Program-made: the position numbers and the translations under genes
Assembly: GCF_018614195.1 (NCBI RefSeq)
Contig: NZ_JAGGOT010000039.1
Span: 47,318-111,317 of the forward strand
DNA length: 64,000 bases
Source: Streptomyces sp. ISL-43
GTDB lineage: Bacteria > Actinomycetota > Actinomycetes > Streptomycetales > Streptomycetaceae
Direction: 5' to 3'
Shown here: piece by piece, positions 27,011 to 34,410 of the stretch
How the letters are laid out: every line of letters starts with the position of its first letter
How positions within the stretch are numbered: position 1 is the stretch's first letter
Notes under the pieces: generated by a model
What the model saw: the letters and a program-made list of their open reading frames with translations, nothing else
What the model was told of the DNA's origin: nothing
Databases searched by the model: none

Positions 27011-28030
27011 GTGAACGCCTCCCCGGTCCCCGCCTCCGTCCCCACCACCGCCGAGACCCTGCGCGCCGCCCTCGGCCGGCTGCTCGAAGGGCTCCCGCAG
27101 AAGCAGGCCACGGCCGCGGTGGAACGGCTGATCGCCAACTACCGCGGGCAGACCCCGACCAACGCCCCCGTGCTGCGGGACCGCTCGGACGTGGCGGCGT
27201 ACGCGGCCTACCGGATGCCCGCCACCTTCGAGGCCGTACGGGCCGCCCTGGACGGCCTCGCCGAGGCGGCGCCGCAGTGGTCCCCCGCCTCGCACGTGGA
27301 CGTCGGCGGCGGGACCGGAGCCGCGATCTGGGCGGTGGACGCCACCTGGGTCGGGCCGCGCGGTACCACGGTGCTGGACTGGGCCGACCCGGCCCTGGTC
27401 CTCGGCAAGGAGCTGGCGGCGGCCTCCGCCTCGCCGACGCTGCGGGCCGCCGAGTGGCGCCGGGCGGTCATCGGCGGCGGGATGACGATCCCCGACGCGG
27501 ACCTCGTGACGGTGTCGTACGTGCTGGGCGAGCTGACCCCGGAGGCCCGCCGGGCGGTCGTCGCCGAGGCGGCGCGGGCCGGCCGGGCCGTGGTGCTGAT
27601 CGAGCCGGGCACGCCGGAGGGCTACCTGCGCATCCGCGAGGCCCGCGAGCAGCTGATCGAGGCCGGCCTGCGGGTCGCGGCGCCGTGCCCGCACGACGGG
27701 ACCTGCCCGATCGAGGTCGGGCAGGACTGGTGCCACTTCTCGACGCGGGTCAGCCGCTCGTCCCTGCACCGGCAGGTCAAGGGCGGCTCCCTCTCGTACG
27801 AGGACGAGAAGTTCAGCTACGTGGCCGCGACCCGCTTCCCGGTGGAGCCGGCCGCCTCCCGGATCACGCGCAGGCCGCAGATCCGGAAGGGGCTGGTCCT
27901 GCTGGAGCTGTGCGGCCCGGAAGGCGAGGGCCTGACCCGGGTCAACGTGACCAAGCGCCACGGTGACCTCTACAAGGCGGCGCGGGACGCCGACTGGGGC
28001 CAGGAGTGGCCGCCTTCCCAGGGGGCCTGA
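27011..28030 (+). CDS. Rsm22-like small-ribosomal-subunit methyltransferase family protein
   Basis: A 339-aa protein with an SAM-binding glycine motif (HVDVGGGTGAAIWAV, about 97-110) and a Cys-rich module APCPHDGTCPIEVGQDWCHF followed by STRVSRSSLHRQVKGG. This combination defines the Rsm22 family: mitochondrial Rsm22 assists small-subunit assembly, and bacterial members are putative rRNA or protein methyltransferases. KRHGDLYKAARDADWGQEWP is a typical tail. GTG start. It is convergent with ddaH. Specificity unknown. Confidence 0.85.
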   Translation: MNASPVPASVPTTAETLRAALGRLLEGLPQKQATAAVERLIANYRGQTPTNAPVLRDRSDVAAYAAYRMPATFEAVRAALDGLAEAAPQWSPASHVDVGGGTGAAIWAVDATWVGPRGTTVLDWADPALVLGKELAAASASPTLRAAEWRRAVIGGGMTIPDADLVTVSYVLGELTPEARRAVVAEAARAGRAVVLIEPGTPEGYLRIREAREQLIEAGLRVAAPCPHDGTCPIEVGQDWCHFSTRVSRSSLHRQVKGGSLSYEDEKFSYVAATRFPVEPAASRITRRPQIRKGLVLLELCGPEGEGLTRVNVTKRHGDLYKAARDADWGQEWPPSQGA

Positions 28031-28049
28031 GGCAGGTCCGCCTCCGGGG

Positions 28050-28073
28050 CCGACAGGGCCCGGGCCCTGTCGG
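28050..28073. terminator. Perfect 24-bp palindrome between convergent genes
   Basis: CCGACAGGGCCC followed at once by its exact complement, between the Rsm22-like and ddaH stops. Probable bidirectional terminator. Confidence 0.75.
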
Positions 28074-28084
28074 GCTAGGGCGGG

Positions 28085-28894
28085 CTAGGGCCGCAGCTCC
28101 TGGGTGCAGCACTTCACGCTGCCGCCGCCCTTGAGCAGCTCTCCCAGATCCATCGGGACCGGTTCGAACCCCCGCGCCCGCAGGGGTTCGAGGAGTCCGG
28201 TGGCTGCCTGCGGGAGCAGGACGTGCCGGCCGTCCGACACGGCGTTGAGCCCGAGGGCCTCCGCGTCCTGGGACTCCGCGATCAGCGCGTCCGGAAAGAG
28301 CCGGCGCAGTACCGCCCGGCTGCCCTCGGAGAAGGCGGGCGGGTAGTACATGATCTCGTCGCCGTCGAGCACGCACAGCGCCGTGTCCAGGTGGTAGAAG
28401 CGCGGGTCGACCAGGTCCAGGCCGATGACCGGCCGGCCGAAGAACTCCTGCGCCTCGTCGTGCGAGAGCGGGCTGGAGCGGAAGCCCCGGCCGGCCAGGA
28501 TGTAGGTGGCGGTGACGGCGAAGTCGCCTTCGCCCTCGTTGATGTGGGACGGATCGTGGACGTCCCGGAAACCGTTGTTCCGGAACCAGTCCAGATGGAT
28601 TTCGGCCTCCGCGGCCCGCTCCGGATAGGCGAACCGCGCGCCCAGCACCCGGCCGTCCACGACGAGGGCGCCGTTCGCCGCGAAGACCATGTCGGGCAGC
28701 GCGCGGTCGGGGACGAGGGTCTCGACGGTGTGGCCGAGGGCCAGGTAGCGGTCCCGCAGGTCCTCCCACTGGGCCTGGGCCAGCGGCAGGTCCACGGGTT
28801 TCGCGGGGTCCATCCACGGGTTGATGGAGTACGTGACCTTGAAGTGCGTGGGCGGGCACATCAGGTAGCGCCGGGGTGTGGCGTCTCTACGCAA
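28085..28894 (-). CDS. ddaH: Dimethylarginine dimethylaminohydrolase (dimethylargininase)
   Basis: A 269-aa amidinotransferase-fold enzyme that hydrolyses N-methylated arginines to citrulline and methylamines. Landmarks: YLMCPPTHFKVTYSINPWM at the start, LPDMVFAANGALV, HINEGEGDFAVT, the active-site His in DPRFYHLDTALCVL and the catalytic Cys in GGSVKCCTQEL near the C-terminus. The TTG at 28894 is chosen because GAGGAG sits 6 nt upstream and it leaves a family-typical length; no ATG or GTG fits. It is divergent from a TetR gene 124 bp away, which may regulate it. Confidence 0.92.
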   Translation of the reverse strand: MRRDATPRRYLMCPPTHFKVTYSINPWMDPAKPVDLPLAQAQWEDLRDRYLALGHTVETLVPDRALPDMVFAANGALVVDGRVLGARFAYPERAAEAEIHLDWFRNNGFRDVHDPSHINEGEGDFAVTATYILAGRGFRSSPLSHDEAQEFFGRPVIGLDLVDPRFYHLDTALCVLDGDEIMYYPPAFSEGSRAVLRRLFPDALIAESQDAEALGLNAVSDGRHVLLPQAATGLLEPLRARGFEPVPMDLGELLKGGGSVKCCTQELRP

Positions 28895-29018
28895 CGAGGG
28901 CTCCTCACGGTGATGAGGAGAGAATCGTCTCTCCTCAAGGGAGACGGCGCAGTGGACTGATCGGGTGGTTTCCGGAACGGCTGAAAGACGCGGGGTGCCG
29001 GGTTGATAAATTGCCGAA

Positions 29019-29651
29019 ATGAGCGCCAGTCCGCAGCCCAGTACCTCCCCCCGGCCTCCCGACGCGGCGCGCCGCAGCGACCGCTCCCGGCGGGCCATCC
29101 TCGACGCCGCGCTCGCCCTGGTCGGGGAGGTCGGCTACAACAAGCTGACCATCGAGGCCATCGCCGCCCGCGCGGGGGTCGGCAAGCAGACCATCTACCG
29201 CTGGTGGCCCTCGAAGGCGGCGGTACTGCTGGACGCCGCGCTGGCGCTTGCCGGTGACGCCGGGTCCGGATCCGGCTGGACCGGCTTCCCCGACACCGGG
29301 GACCTGGCCGCCGACCTGAAGTCCGTACTGCGGGCGACGGCGGACGAGTTCGCCGACGAGAGGTACGCGGCCCCCGCGCGCGCCCTGACCGCGGCCGGCG
29401 CCACCGACCCGGAACTGGGCGCCCGTTTCAACGAAAAACTGCTGGAGCCCCAGCTCGCGCTGTACGAGGAGCGGTTGCGGGCGGCCCGCGAGGCCGGGCA
29501 GCTCGCACCGGACACGGACCTGCGGCTGGTCGTGGAGATGCTGCTCGGGCCGCTGACGTACCGGTGGCTGCTGCGCACGGCGCCGCTCACGCACGCATAT
29601 ACGGACGCGCTGGTGGACTCGGTACTGGGCGGGGTCGGCGCGGGGGCCTGA
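29019..29651 (+). CDS. TetR/AcrR-family transcriptional regulator
   Basis: A 210-aa regulator. A Ser/Pro-rich 15-residue lead is followed by the TetR DNA-binding domain: RRAILDAALALVGEVGYNKL, TIEAIAARAGVGKQTIYRWW, WPSKAAVLLDA. The C-terminal ligand domain (TetR_C_11-like, ending with a GPLTYRWLLRTAPL-type helix) is typical of actinobacterial members. It is divergent from ddaH, so repression of ddaH is plausible by position only; no clear operator palindrome is visible in the 124-bp gap. Confidence 0.92.
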   Translation: MSASPQPSTSPRPPDAARRSDRSRRAILDAALALVGEVGYNKLTIEAIAARAGVGKQTIYRWWPSKAAVLLDAALALAGDAGSGSGWTGFPDTGDLAADLKSVLRATADEFADERYAAPARALTAAGATDPELGARFNEKLLEPQLALYEERLRAAREAGQLAPDTDLRLVVEMLLGPLTYRWLLRTAPLTHAYTDALVDSVLGGVGAGA

Positions 29652-29898
29652 GCGGGCCCGCGCCGGGGCGTGAGCACGGCCCGGACCAGGGCGGGAGCAG
29701 GGCGGGAGCAGGGCCGGGACCGGGTGGGACCGCGGTGGGACCGGGGTGGGAAAAGTCATGGCCGGTTTGATGGCCGAGAACAAATGGCCGAATTCTGTGG
29801 TTTTGTGGGGGCCCCGGCCTGGGGGCGCGGTCACCCGGCGCCCAGGATGGTGGGACCATGTGAGGGTCTGCCGGGGCAACGGTGAGGATAGGGGATAG

Positions 29899-30648
29899 AT
29901 GGGGTCTGAGTCGGGCCGCGTCAAACGCGGCGAGCAGAGCAGGATTTCCCAGTGGCTGCGCCGCAAGCCGAAACCCGACGCCCAGGACCCCGGACGAGAA
30001 CGCGAGGCCCTGCTGCTGGCCGTCGCCGCGGCCGGTCTGCCGCTCTCCCCCGCCGCGCACCCCGCGGGCTACCGGTGTTCGTGCGACCGGATCGGCTGTC
30101 CGACGCCCGCACGACACCCCCTCTCCTTCGCTTGGCAGACCCAGTCGACCACCGACCGCGCGCAGATCGAGCGCTGGGCGCGCAACCAGCCCGCGGCCAA
30201 CTTCATCACCGCGACGGGCATGGTCCACGACGTACTGGACGTCCCGCTCGAGGCCGGCCGCAGCGCCCTGGAACGCCTGCTGGCCGCCGGGATCGAGGTC
30301 GGGCCGGTCGCGGAGTCGGGCGGCACGGGCGACCAGGCCCGGATGCTCTTCTTCACGGCGACCCGCGGGACGCCCGAGGACGAGGACGAGTGGTGGCCCT
30401 GCGAACTGGACTGTCACCCCGAGACGATGGACGAACACCCCGGCCTGCGATGGCACTGCCGTGGCAGCTACGTCCTCGTCCCGCCGGCCGCCCTGCCGGG
30501 TGACCTCGCGGTGACCTGGCTGCGGGGGATGGAGCACGGGCTCCCCGACCCGCTCACGCTGTTGGAGACCCTGACGGACGCGTGCGCGACGTACGCGGGC
30601 GCCTCGGAGCACACCCCGGCCACGGTCGCCTGGCCCCTGGGCCGCTAG
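29899..30648 (+). CDS. Primase/polymerase-like (bifunctional Prim-Pol N-terminal) domain protein
   Basis: A 249-aa soluble protein resembling the stand-alone N-terminal domain annotated as bifunctional DNA primase/polymerase in Streptomyces. It has YRCSCDRIGCPTPARHPLSF (Cys pattern CxC...C then RHP), WARNQPAANFITATG and EHGLPDPLTLLETL. It lacks a visible full set of catalytic acidic residues, so polymerase activity is doubtful. The ATG follows GGGGAT. The 247-bp region upstream holds GGGAGCAGGGC and GGGACCGGGG-like repeats and no gene. Confidence 0.75.
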   Translation: MGSESGRVKRGEQSRISQWLRRKPKPDAQDPGREREALLLAVAAAGLPLSPAAHPAGYRCSCDRIGCPTPARHPLSFAWQTQSTTDRAQIERWARNQPAANFITATGMVHDVLDVPLEAGRSALERLLAAGIEVGPVAESGGTGDQARMLFFTATRGTPEDEDEWWPCELDCHPETMDEHPGLRWHCRGSYVLVPPAALPGDLAVTWLRGMEHGLPDPLTLLETLTDACATYAGASEHTPATVAWPLGR

Positions 30649-30656
30649 GCCCGCCC

Positions 30657-30704
30657 GCGGGGCTGGATGTTCCAGCCCCGCAAGGCAGCGTTCGAGGCGC
30701 GGCC
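30657..30704. repeat. Streptomyces dispersed intergenic element with hairpin, convergent-gene terminator
   Basis: GCGGGGCTGG-ATGTT-CCAGCCCCGC forms a perfect 10-bp stem. It is followed by GCAGCGTTCGAGGCGCGG, which recurs at 52770-52786. This layout between convergent genes is common in Streptomyces genomes and can terminate both transcripts. Confidence 0.65.
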
Positions 30705-30706
30705 GC

Positions 30707-31507
30707 TCAGTGGATCTGGGTCACGACCACGTCGAGGGACCATGCCTTGCCCGGCTTCGCCGGGGCTTCGGCCTCCACTGTGAACCCCAGGTCGCGCAGG
30801 GCCGTGACCAGGTCCGACGGGGAGGCGGGGATCGCGCCCGATACCAGGAGGTCGCGGACCAGGCGGCCCTTGGTGGCCTTGTTGAAGTGGCTCACCACCG
30901 ACCGCTTCTCCACGCCGTCCACCATCTGCGAATGCAGCACCCGCACCGTGGCCGTACGGCCCGCGACCTCGCCCTTCGGCTTCCACGCGGAGGCGTACGC
31001 CGAGGAACGCAGGTCCAGGACCAGGCCCTCCCCCGCCGCCTCCGGCATGACCTGCGCCATCGGTTCGCGCCAGAACGCGCCCAGCGCCCCCAGCCCCGGC
31101 AGCTTCACGCCCATCGAGCACCGGTAGGAGGGGATGCGGTCGGTGACCCGGACCGCTCCCCACAGGCCGGAGAAGACCAGCAGGGATTCGGCGGCGAGGG
31201 ACACCGCCGCCGGGGGCAGGGTCGACAGGCCCAGGGCGTCGTAGAGGACACCCGTGTAGATCTCCCCCGCCGGGCGGGCGACCGCCGACAGCAGCTCCGC
31301 GTTCTTGGCGACCTCACCGCGCAGGCCCTCGCTCAGGCCCAGGACTTCCCGCGCCTTCAGCTCGTCGCCCACGCACAGTTCGACGAGCTCCTCCAGCACC
31401 GCCGCCCGCGCCGGGCCCAGCCCCGGCAGCGACAGCGACTCCGGCTTCAGCGGTGCGCCGGAGCCGCCGGCGGCCTTTCCTTCGGACGGCGGCAGCAGCA
31501 CGAGCAC
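30707..31507 (-). CDS. yaaA: YaaA-family peroxide stress protein
   Basis: A 266-aa DUF328/UPF0246 protein. It starts MLVLLPPSEGKAAGG, the family signature, and holds AREVLGLSEGL, ARPAGEIYTGVLYDALG and SHFNKATKGRLVRDLL. E. coli YaaA lowers free iron and limits Fenton damage under peroxide stress; DNA binding has been described for it. The GTG at 31507 has AAGGAG with 7-nt spacing; the longer frame upstream would overlap the divergent RNB promoter. Distance from the iron island is 7 kb, so joint control is not implied. Confidence 0.9.
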   Translation of the reverse strand: MLVLLPPSEGKAAGGSGAPLKPESLSLPGLGPARAAVLEELVELCVGDELKAREVLGLSEGLRGEVAKNAELLSAVARPAGEIYTGVLYDALGLSTLPPAAVSLAAESLLVFSGLWGAVRVTDRIPSYRCSMGVKLPGLGALGAFWREPMAQVMPEAAGEGLVLDLRSSAYASAWKPKGEVAGRTATVRVLHSQMVDGVEKRSVVSHFNKATKGRLVRDLLVSGAIPASPSDLVTALRDLGFTVEAEAPAKPGKAWSLDVVVTQIH

Positions 31508-31613
31508 GGTGGTTCTCCTTCGGACGGGCATGGCACAGCGGCGGGGGTGCGGCCCCAGCCCAGGGTAGACGGCTCGCCGTGCCGCCCGGGCCCACCGGCC
31601 ATAGGCTCGGCTC

Positions 31614-33059
31614 ATGCCACGCCGTCACATGATCATGACCGGCGCAGACGGGGCTGCTCTGCGGGCCGCTCTGCGTGAACTGCGGACGAAGCTGGAGGTG
31701 CCCCGGGAGTTCCCGGCACCCGTACTCGCCGAGGCCGAGCGGGCGGTCACGCGTCCGCTCCTGCCGGACTTCGACGCCACGGGCATTCCCCTCTTCACCA
31801 TCGATCCGCCCACCTCGCGCGACCTGGACCAGGCCATGCACCTGGCGAAGCGTTCCTCCGGCGGCTACCGCGTGCACTACGCCATCGCCGACGTCGCCGC
31901 CTACGTCACCCCCGGCGGCGCGCTGGACGCCGAGGCCCACCGCAGGGTCACCACCCTCTACTTCCCGGACGAGAAGGTCCCGCTGCACCCGGCCGTGCTC
32001 TCGGAGGGCGCGGCCAGCCTGCTGCCCGACCAGACCTGTCCGGCCCTGCTGTGGCGGCTCGACCTGGACGCGGAGGGGCGGGTGGAGCACACCAACGTCC
32101 GCCGCGCGCTCGTGCGCAGCCGGGCCAAGCTCGACTACGAGGGCGTCCAGAAGGCCATCGACACCGGCACCGCCGAGGAGCCGCTGGCCCTCCTGGGGGA
32201 CATCGGCCGGCTGCGCGAGGCGCTGGAGGTGGAGCGCGGCGGGATCTCGCTGAACGTGCCCGAGCAGGAGATCGTCGCGTACGAGGGCTCGTACAGCCTG
32301 GCCTACCGGGCCCCGCTGCCGGCCGACGGCTGGAACGCGCAGATCTCCCTCATGACCGGCATGGCCGCCGCCGAGCTGATGCTCGCCGCCGGGACCGGCA
32401 TCCTGCGCACTCTGCCCAGCGCCCCGGACGGGGCGGTCGGGCGGCTGCGCCGGGCGGCGAAGGCCCTGCGCATCGAGTGGCCGCACCACGTCCCGTACGC
32501 GGAGCTCGTGCGCTCCCTCGATCCGCACCGCCCCGCCCACGCGGCCTTCCTGCAGGAGTGCACGTCCCTGCTGCGGGGCGCCGGCTACACGGTCTTCACC
32601 GGCGGCGCGATTCCGGATCCGCTGCTGCACGCGGCGGTCGCGGCCCCGTACGCGCACTGCACCGCCCCGCTGCGCCGGCTCGTCGACCGGTACACGGGCG
32701 AGCTGTGCGTGGCGGCGACCGCGGGGGCCGAGCCCCCGCAGTGGGCGCTGGACGCCCTGGCCGGGCTGCCGAAGGAGATGGCGGACGGCAGCCGGCTGGC
32801 CAACTCGGCAGAGCGGGAGGCCGTGGACCTGGTGGAGGCGGCGCTGCTCAAGGACCACGTCGGGGAGACCTTCGAGGCGACGGTCATCGACGTCAAGGAG
32901 CTGGAGCCGCTGGTCGGCACGGTCCACCTGGCGGACCCGGCGGTGGTGGGCCGCGTCGAGGCCGCGCCCGGCGGGAGCCTGCCGCTGGGCGACCGGATCA
33001 CGGTCCGGCTGACGGAGGCGGACCCGGGGACGTCGAAGGTGCTCTTCGCCCCGGTCTAG
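31614..33059 (+). CDS. RNB-domain exoribonuclease (RNase II/R type)
   Basis: A 481-aa protein with the RNB catalytic core. DFDATGIPLFTIDPPTSRDLDQAMHL holds the acidic Mg-site residues (TIDPPTSRDLDQA). YFPDEKVPLHP, RRLVDRYTGEL and the active-site-proximal PYAHCTAPLRRLVDRY are typical. It lacks separable cold-shock domains at the N-terminus, as in actinobacterial short RNB proteins. It degrades RNA 3' to 5'. ATG start; a strong hairpin ends the gene. Confidence 0.9.
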   Translation: MPRRHMIMTGADGAALRAALRELRTKLEVPREFPAPVLAEAERAVTRPLLPDFDATGIPLFTIDPPTSRDLDQAMHLAKRSSGGYRVHYAIADVAAYVTPGGALDAEAHRRVTTLYFPDEKVPLHPAVLSEGAASLLPDQTCPALLWRLDLDAEGRVEHTNVRRALVRSRAKLDYEGVQKAIDTGTAEEPLALLGDIGRLREALEVERGGISLNVPEQEIVAYEGSYSLAYRAPLPADGWNAQISLMTGMAAAELMLAAGTGILRTLPSAPDGAVGRLRRAAKALRIEWPHHVPYAELVRSLDPHRPAHAAFLQECTSLLRGAGYTVFTGGAIPDPLLHAAVAAPYAHCTAPLRRLVDRYTGELCVAATAGAEPPQWALDALAGLPKEMADGSRLANSAEREAVDLVEAALLKDHVGETFEATVIDVKELEPLVGTVHLADPAVVGRVEAAPGGSLPLGDRITVRLTEADPGTSKVLFAPV

Positions 33060-33088
33060 GCCGTTTTCCTCGGATAGGCCGCGCGGAA

Positions 33089-33120
33089 GAGGGGTGTCAC
33101 CCGGCGAGGTGACACCCCTC
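33089..33120 (+). terminator. Terminator after the RNB ribonuclease gene
   Basis: Perfect 13-bp stem GAGGGGTGTCACC / GGTGACACCCCTC, loop CGGCGA. Confidence 0.88.
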
Positions 33121-33163
33121 CGGCTACGCGCGGGCCTCGGGTCAGTGGACCCAGCGCGAGGGG

Positions 33164-33565
33164 TCAGGAGTAGACGTTCCAGTTGAGGGTGCCGCTCCAG
33201 TTGAGCTTGATCTCGCTGACGTCGGCGGCGGCCGCCAGGCAGAAGACCGTCCCCGCCTTGAAGTTGGAGCCGATCAGGTGGCGGCGGCCGTCCCCCACCT
33301 CCACGTCCGCGCCGTGCACGGAGCGGTTGTCGCACTTGTACCACTTGACCACCATGGCCCCGCCGGGGTTGTTGATCTGGATGTACACGTTGGAACCGTT
33401 GGACGTGATCGTGCGCCCGGTGCCGTAGTAGGTGTAGCTTCCGCCGACCTGGCCGGAGACGTTCGTGGAGGACGCGTACGCCGGTCCGGAGGCGAGGGCG
33501 AGCGCGCCGGCCAGGGCCGCACCGGTGACGAGGACCTTGCTCTTGGTGCCGTGGAGGATCCGCAT
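33164..33565 (-). CDS. Small secreted protein of unknown function
   Basis: A 133-aa protein. A signal peptide (VLVTGAALAGALALASGPAYA, cut about residue 31) leads to a mature domain of about 100 residues rich in Gly, Ser, Asn and Tyr (VGGSYTYYGTGRTITSNGSN) with two cysteines (WYKCDN and VFCLAA), probably one disulfide. The composition suggests a small beta-sandwich. ATG start with a GGAAG-type site upstream. I do not recognise the family. It is first in a run of small secreted proteins on this strand. Confidence 0.75.
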   Translation of the reverse strand: MRILHGTKSKVLVTGAALAGALALASGPAYASSTNVSGQVGGSYTYYGTGRTITSNGSNVYIQINNPGGAMVVKWYKCDNRSVHGADVEVGDGRRHLIGSNFKAGTVFCLAAAADVSEIKLNWSGTLNWNVYS

Positions 33566-33608
33566 GATCGTGAGGCTTCTTCCTGTGTGAACCAGTGGGA
33601 GGGGAGGG

Positions 33609-33983
33609 TCAGACCCGGCAGGCCGGCGAGTCGGTGATGCGGAGCTTGTCGACGGTGCCCATGGGCCCGAGGAGGGCGTGACCGCCGGGCTTCAGGCAGT
33701 ACGTGTGCCCGTCGGTGAAGTGCAGGAGGGCCCCGTCGTCGTTGCGGTGGTTGTCGGCCTACTCGGCCCCGCGGCTGCGGGTGAGGGTCTGCCAGCCGGA
33801 GGTGACGTCCTTGAAGCGGCCCGCTTCGCTCTCGCCGATGTAGAGGCAGACGTACGGGTATCCGCAGTCGGCGGGCGGGGCCGCGGCGGGCGCGGCCGCC
33901 GCCGGGCCGGCGAGGGCCGAGACGGCCCCCGCCAGGAGCGCGGCGGCCGCGAGGGCCCGCGGGCCGCGCCGGACGTCTCTCAT
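33609..33983 (-). pseudogene. Secreted four-cysteine protein interrupted by an in-frame amber codon
   Basis: From ATG 33983 (GGGAAGG upstream) the frame encodes a signal peptide, ADCGYPYVCLYIGESEAG and DVTSGWQTLTRSRGAE. A TAG at 33759-33761 (codon 75) then interrupts it, after which the same frame continues without shift as ADNHRNDDGALLHFTDGHTY and CLKPGGHALLGPMGTVDKL to a TGA at 33609. The next gene is a homologue (DVTSGYQTLVGSKGADK, LLHFTNGKTICLKAG); the TAG aligns with its Lys codon, so one substitution (A or C to T) explains it. All four cysteines are conserved. The family resembles the beta/gamma-crystallin-like I36 inhibitors. Confidence 0.85.
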
Positions 33984-33997
33984 GTCGCCTTCCCCGC

Positions 33998-34360
33998 TCA
34001 GCAGCCGGCGGAGTTGGTCAGGCGTACCTTGTCGACGGTCCCGATGCTCTTCAGGTCCTCGCGCAGCTGGCCCGCCTTCAGGCAGATGGTCTTGCCGTTG
34101 GTGAAGTGCAGGAGCGTGCCGCCGCTGCCGCGGTTGCTCCACGCCTTGTCGGCGCCCTTGCTGCCGACGAGCGTCTGGTAGCCGGAGGTGACGTCGTGGA
34201 ACGCGCCGGTCCAGGTGGAGTAGCCCTTGTAGAAGCAGACGGCGTTGTCACCGCAGCCCAGCCCGTCGGCCTGCGCCGCCGGGGCGACGACCAGGCCGGC
34301 TCCGGCGATGGCCAGGGCGCCGAGGGTCACGGACAGCTTCTTGCGGAGGGAGAGCTTCGT
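33998..34360 (-). CDS. Secreted four-cysteine I36/crystallin-like protein with an apparent ACG start
   Basis: A 120-aa protein: KLSLRKKLSVTLGALAIAGA and APAAQA form a good signal peptide, then a mature domain with CGDNAVCFYKGYSTWTGAF, VTSGYQTLVGSKG, LLHFTNGKTICLKAG and a terminal Cys. Four cysteines suggest two disulfides. No ATG, GTG or TTG precedes the signal peptide: after AGGAGGGGGAGGAG the frame reads GTC ACG AAG CTC. ACG at 34358-34360 is the best-placed start and differs from ATG by one transition. The only later start (GTG) would remove the basic signal-peptide region. The IS inserted 22 bp upstream of it may have cut it from its promoter. The peptidase-inhibitor assignment is tentative. 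Confidence 0.6.
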   Translation of the reverse strand, partial: TKLSLRKKLSVTLGALAIAGAGLVVAPAAQADGLGCGDNAVCFYKGYSTWTGAFHDVTSGYQTLVGSKGADKAWSNRGSGGTLLHFTNGKTICLKAGQLREDLKSIGTVDKVRLTNSAGC

Positions 34361-34382
34361 GACTCCTCCCCCTCCTAAAGAA

Positions 34383-34410
34383 CAAGGCCGTGAAGTTAAG
34401 GGCTGATCGG
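34383..34410. repeat. Terminal inverted repeat, left
   Basis: A 28-bp terminal repeat containing the transposase stop codon TAA (complement of 34396-34398). Confidence 0.9.

Noticed and set aside
34375..34380. CTAAAG as a formal target-site duplication of the IS
   Set aside because: The hexamer is 2 bp outside both ends and shorter than usual for IS4 elements, so it is mentioned only as possible.
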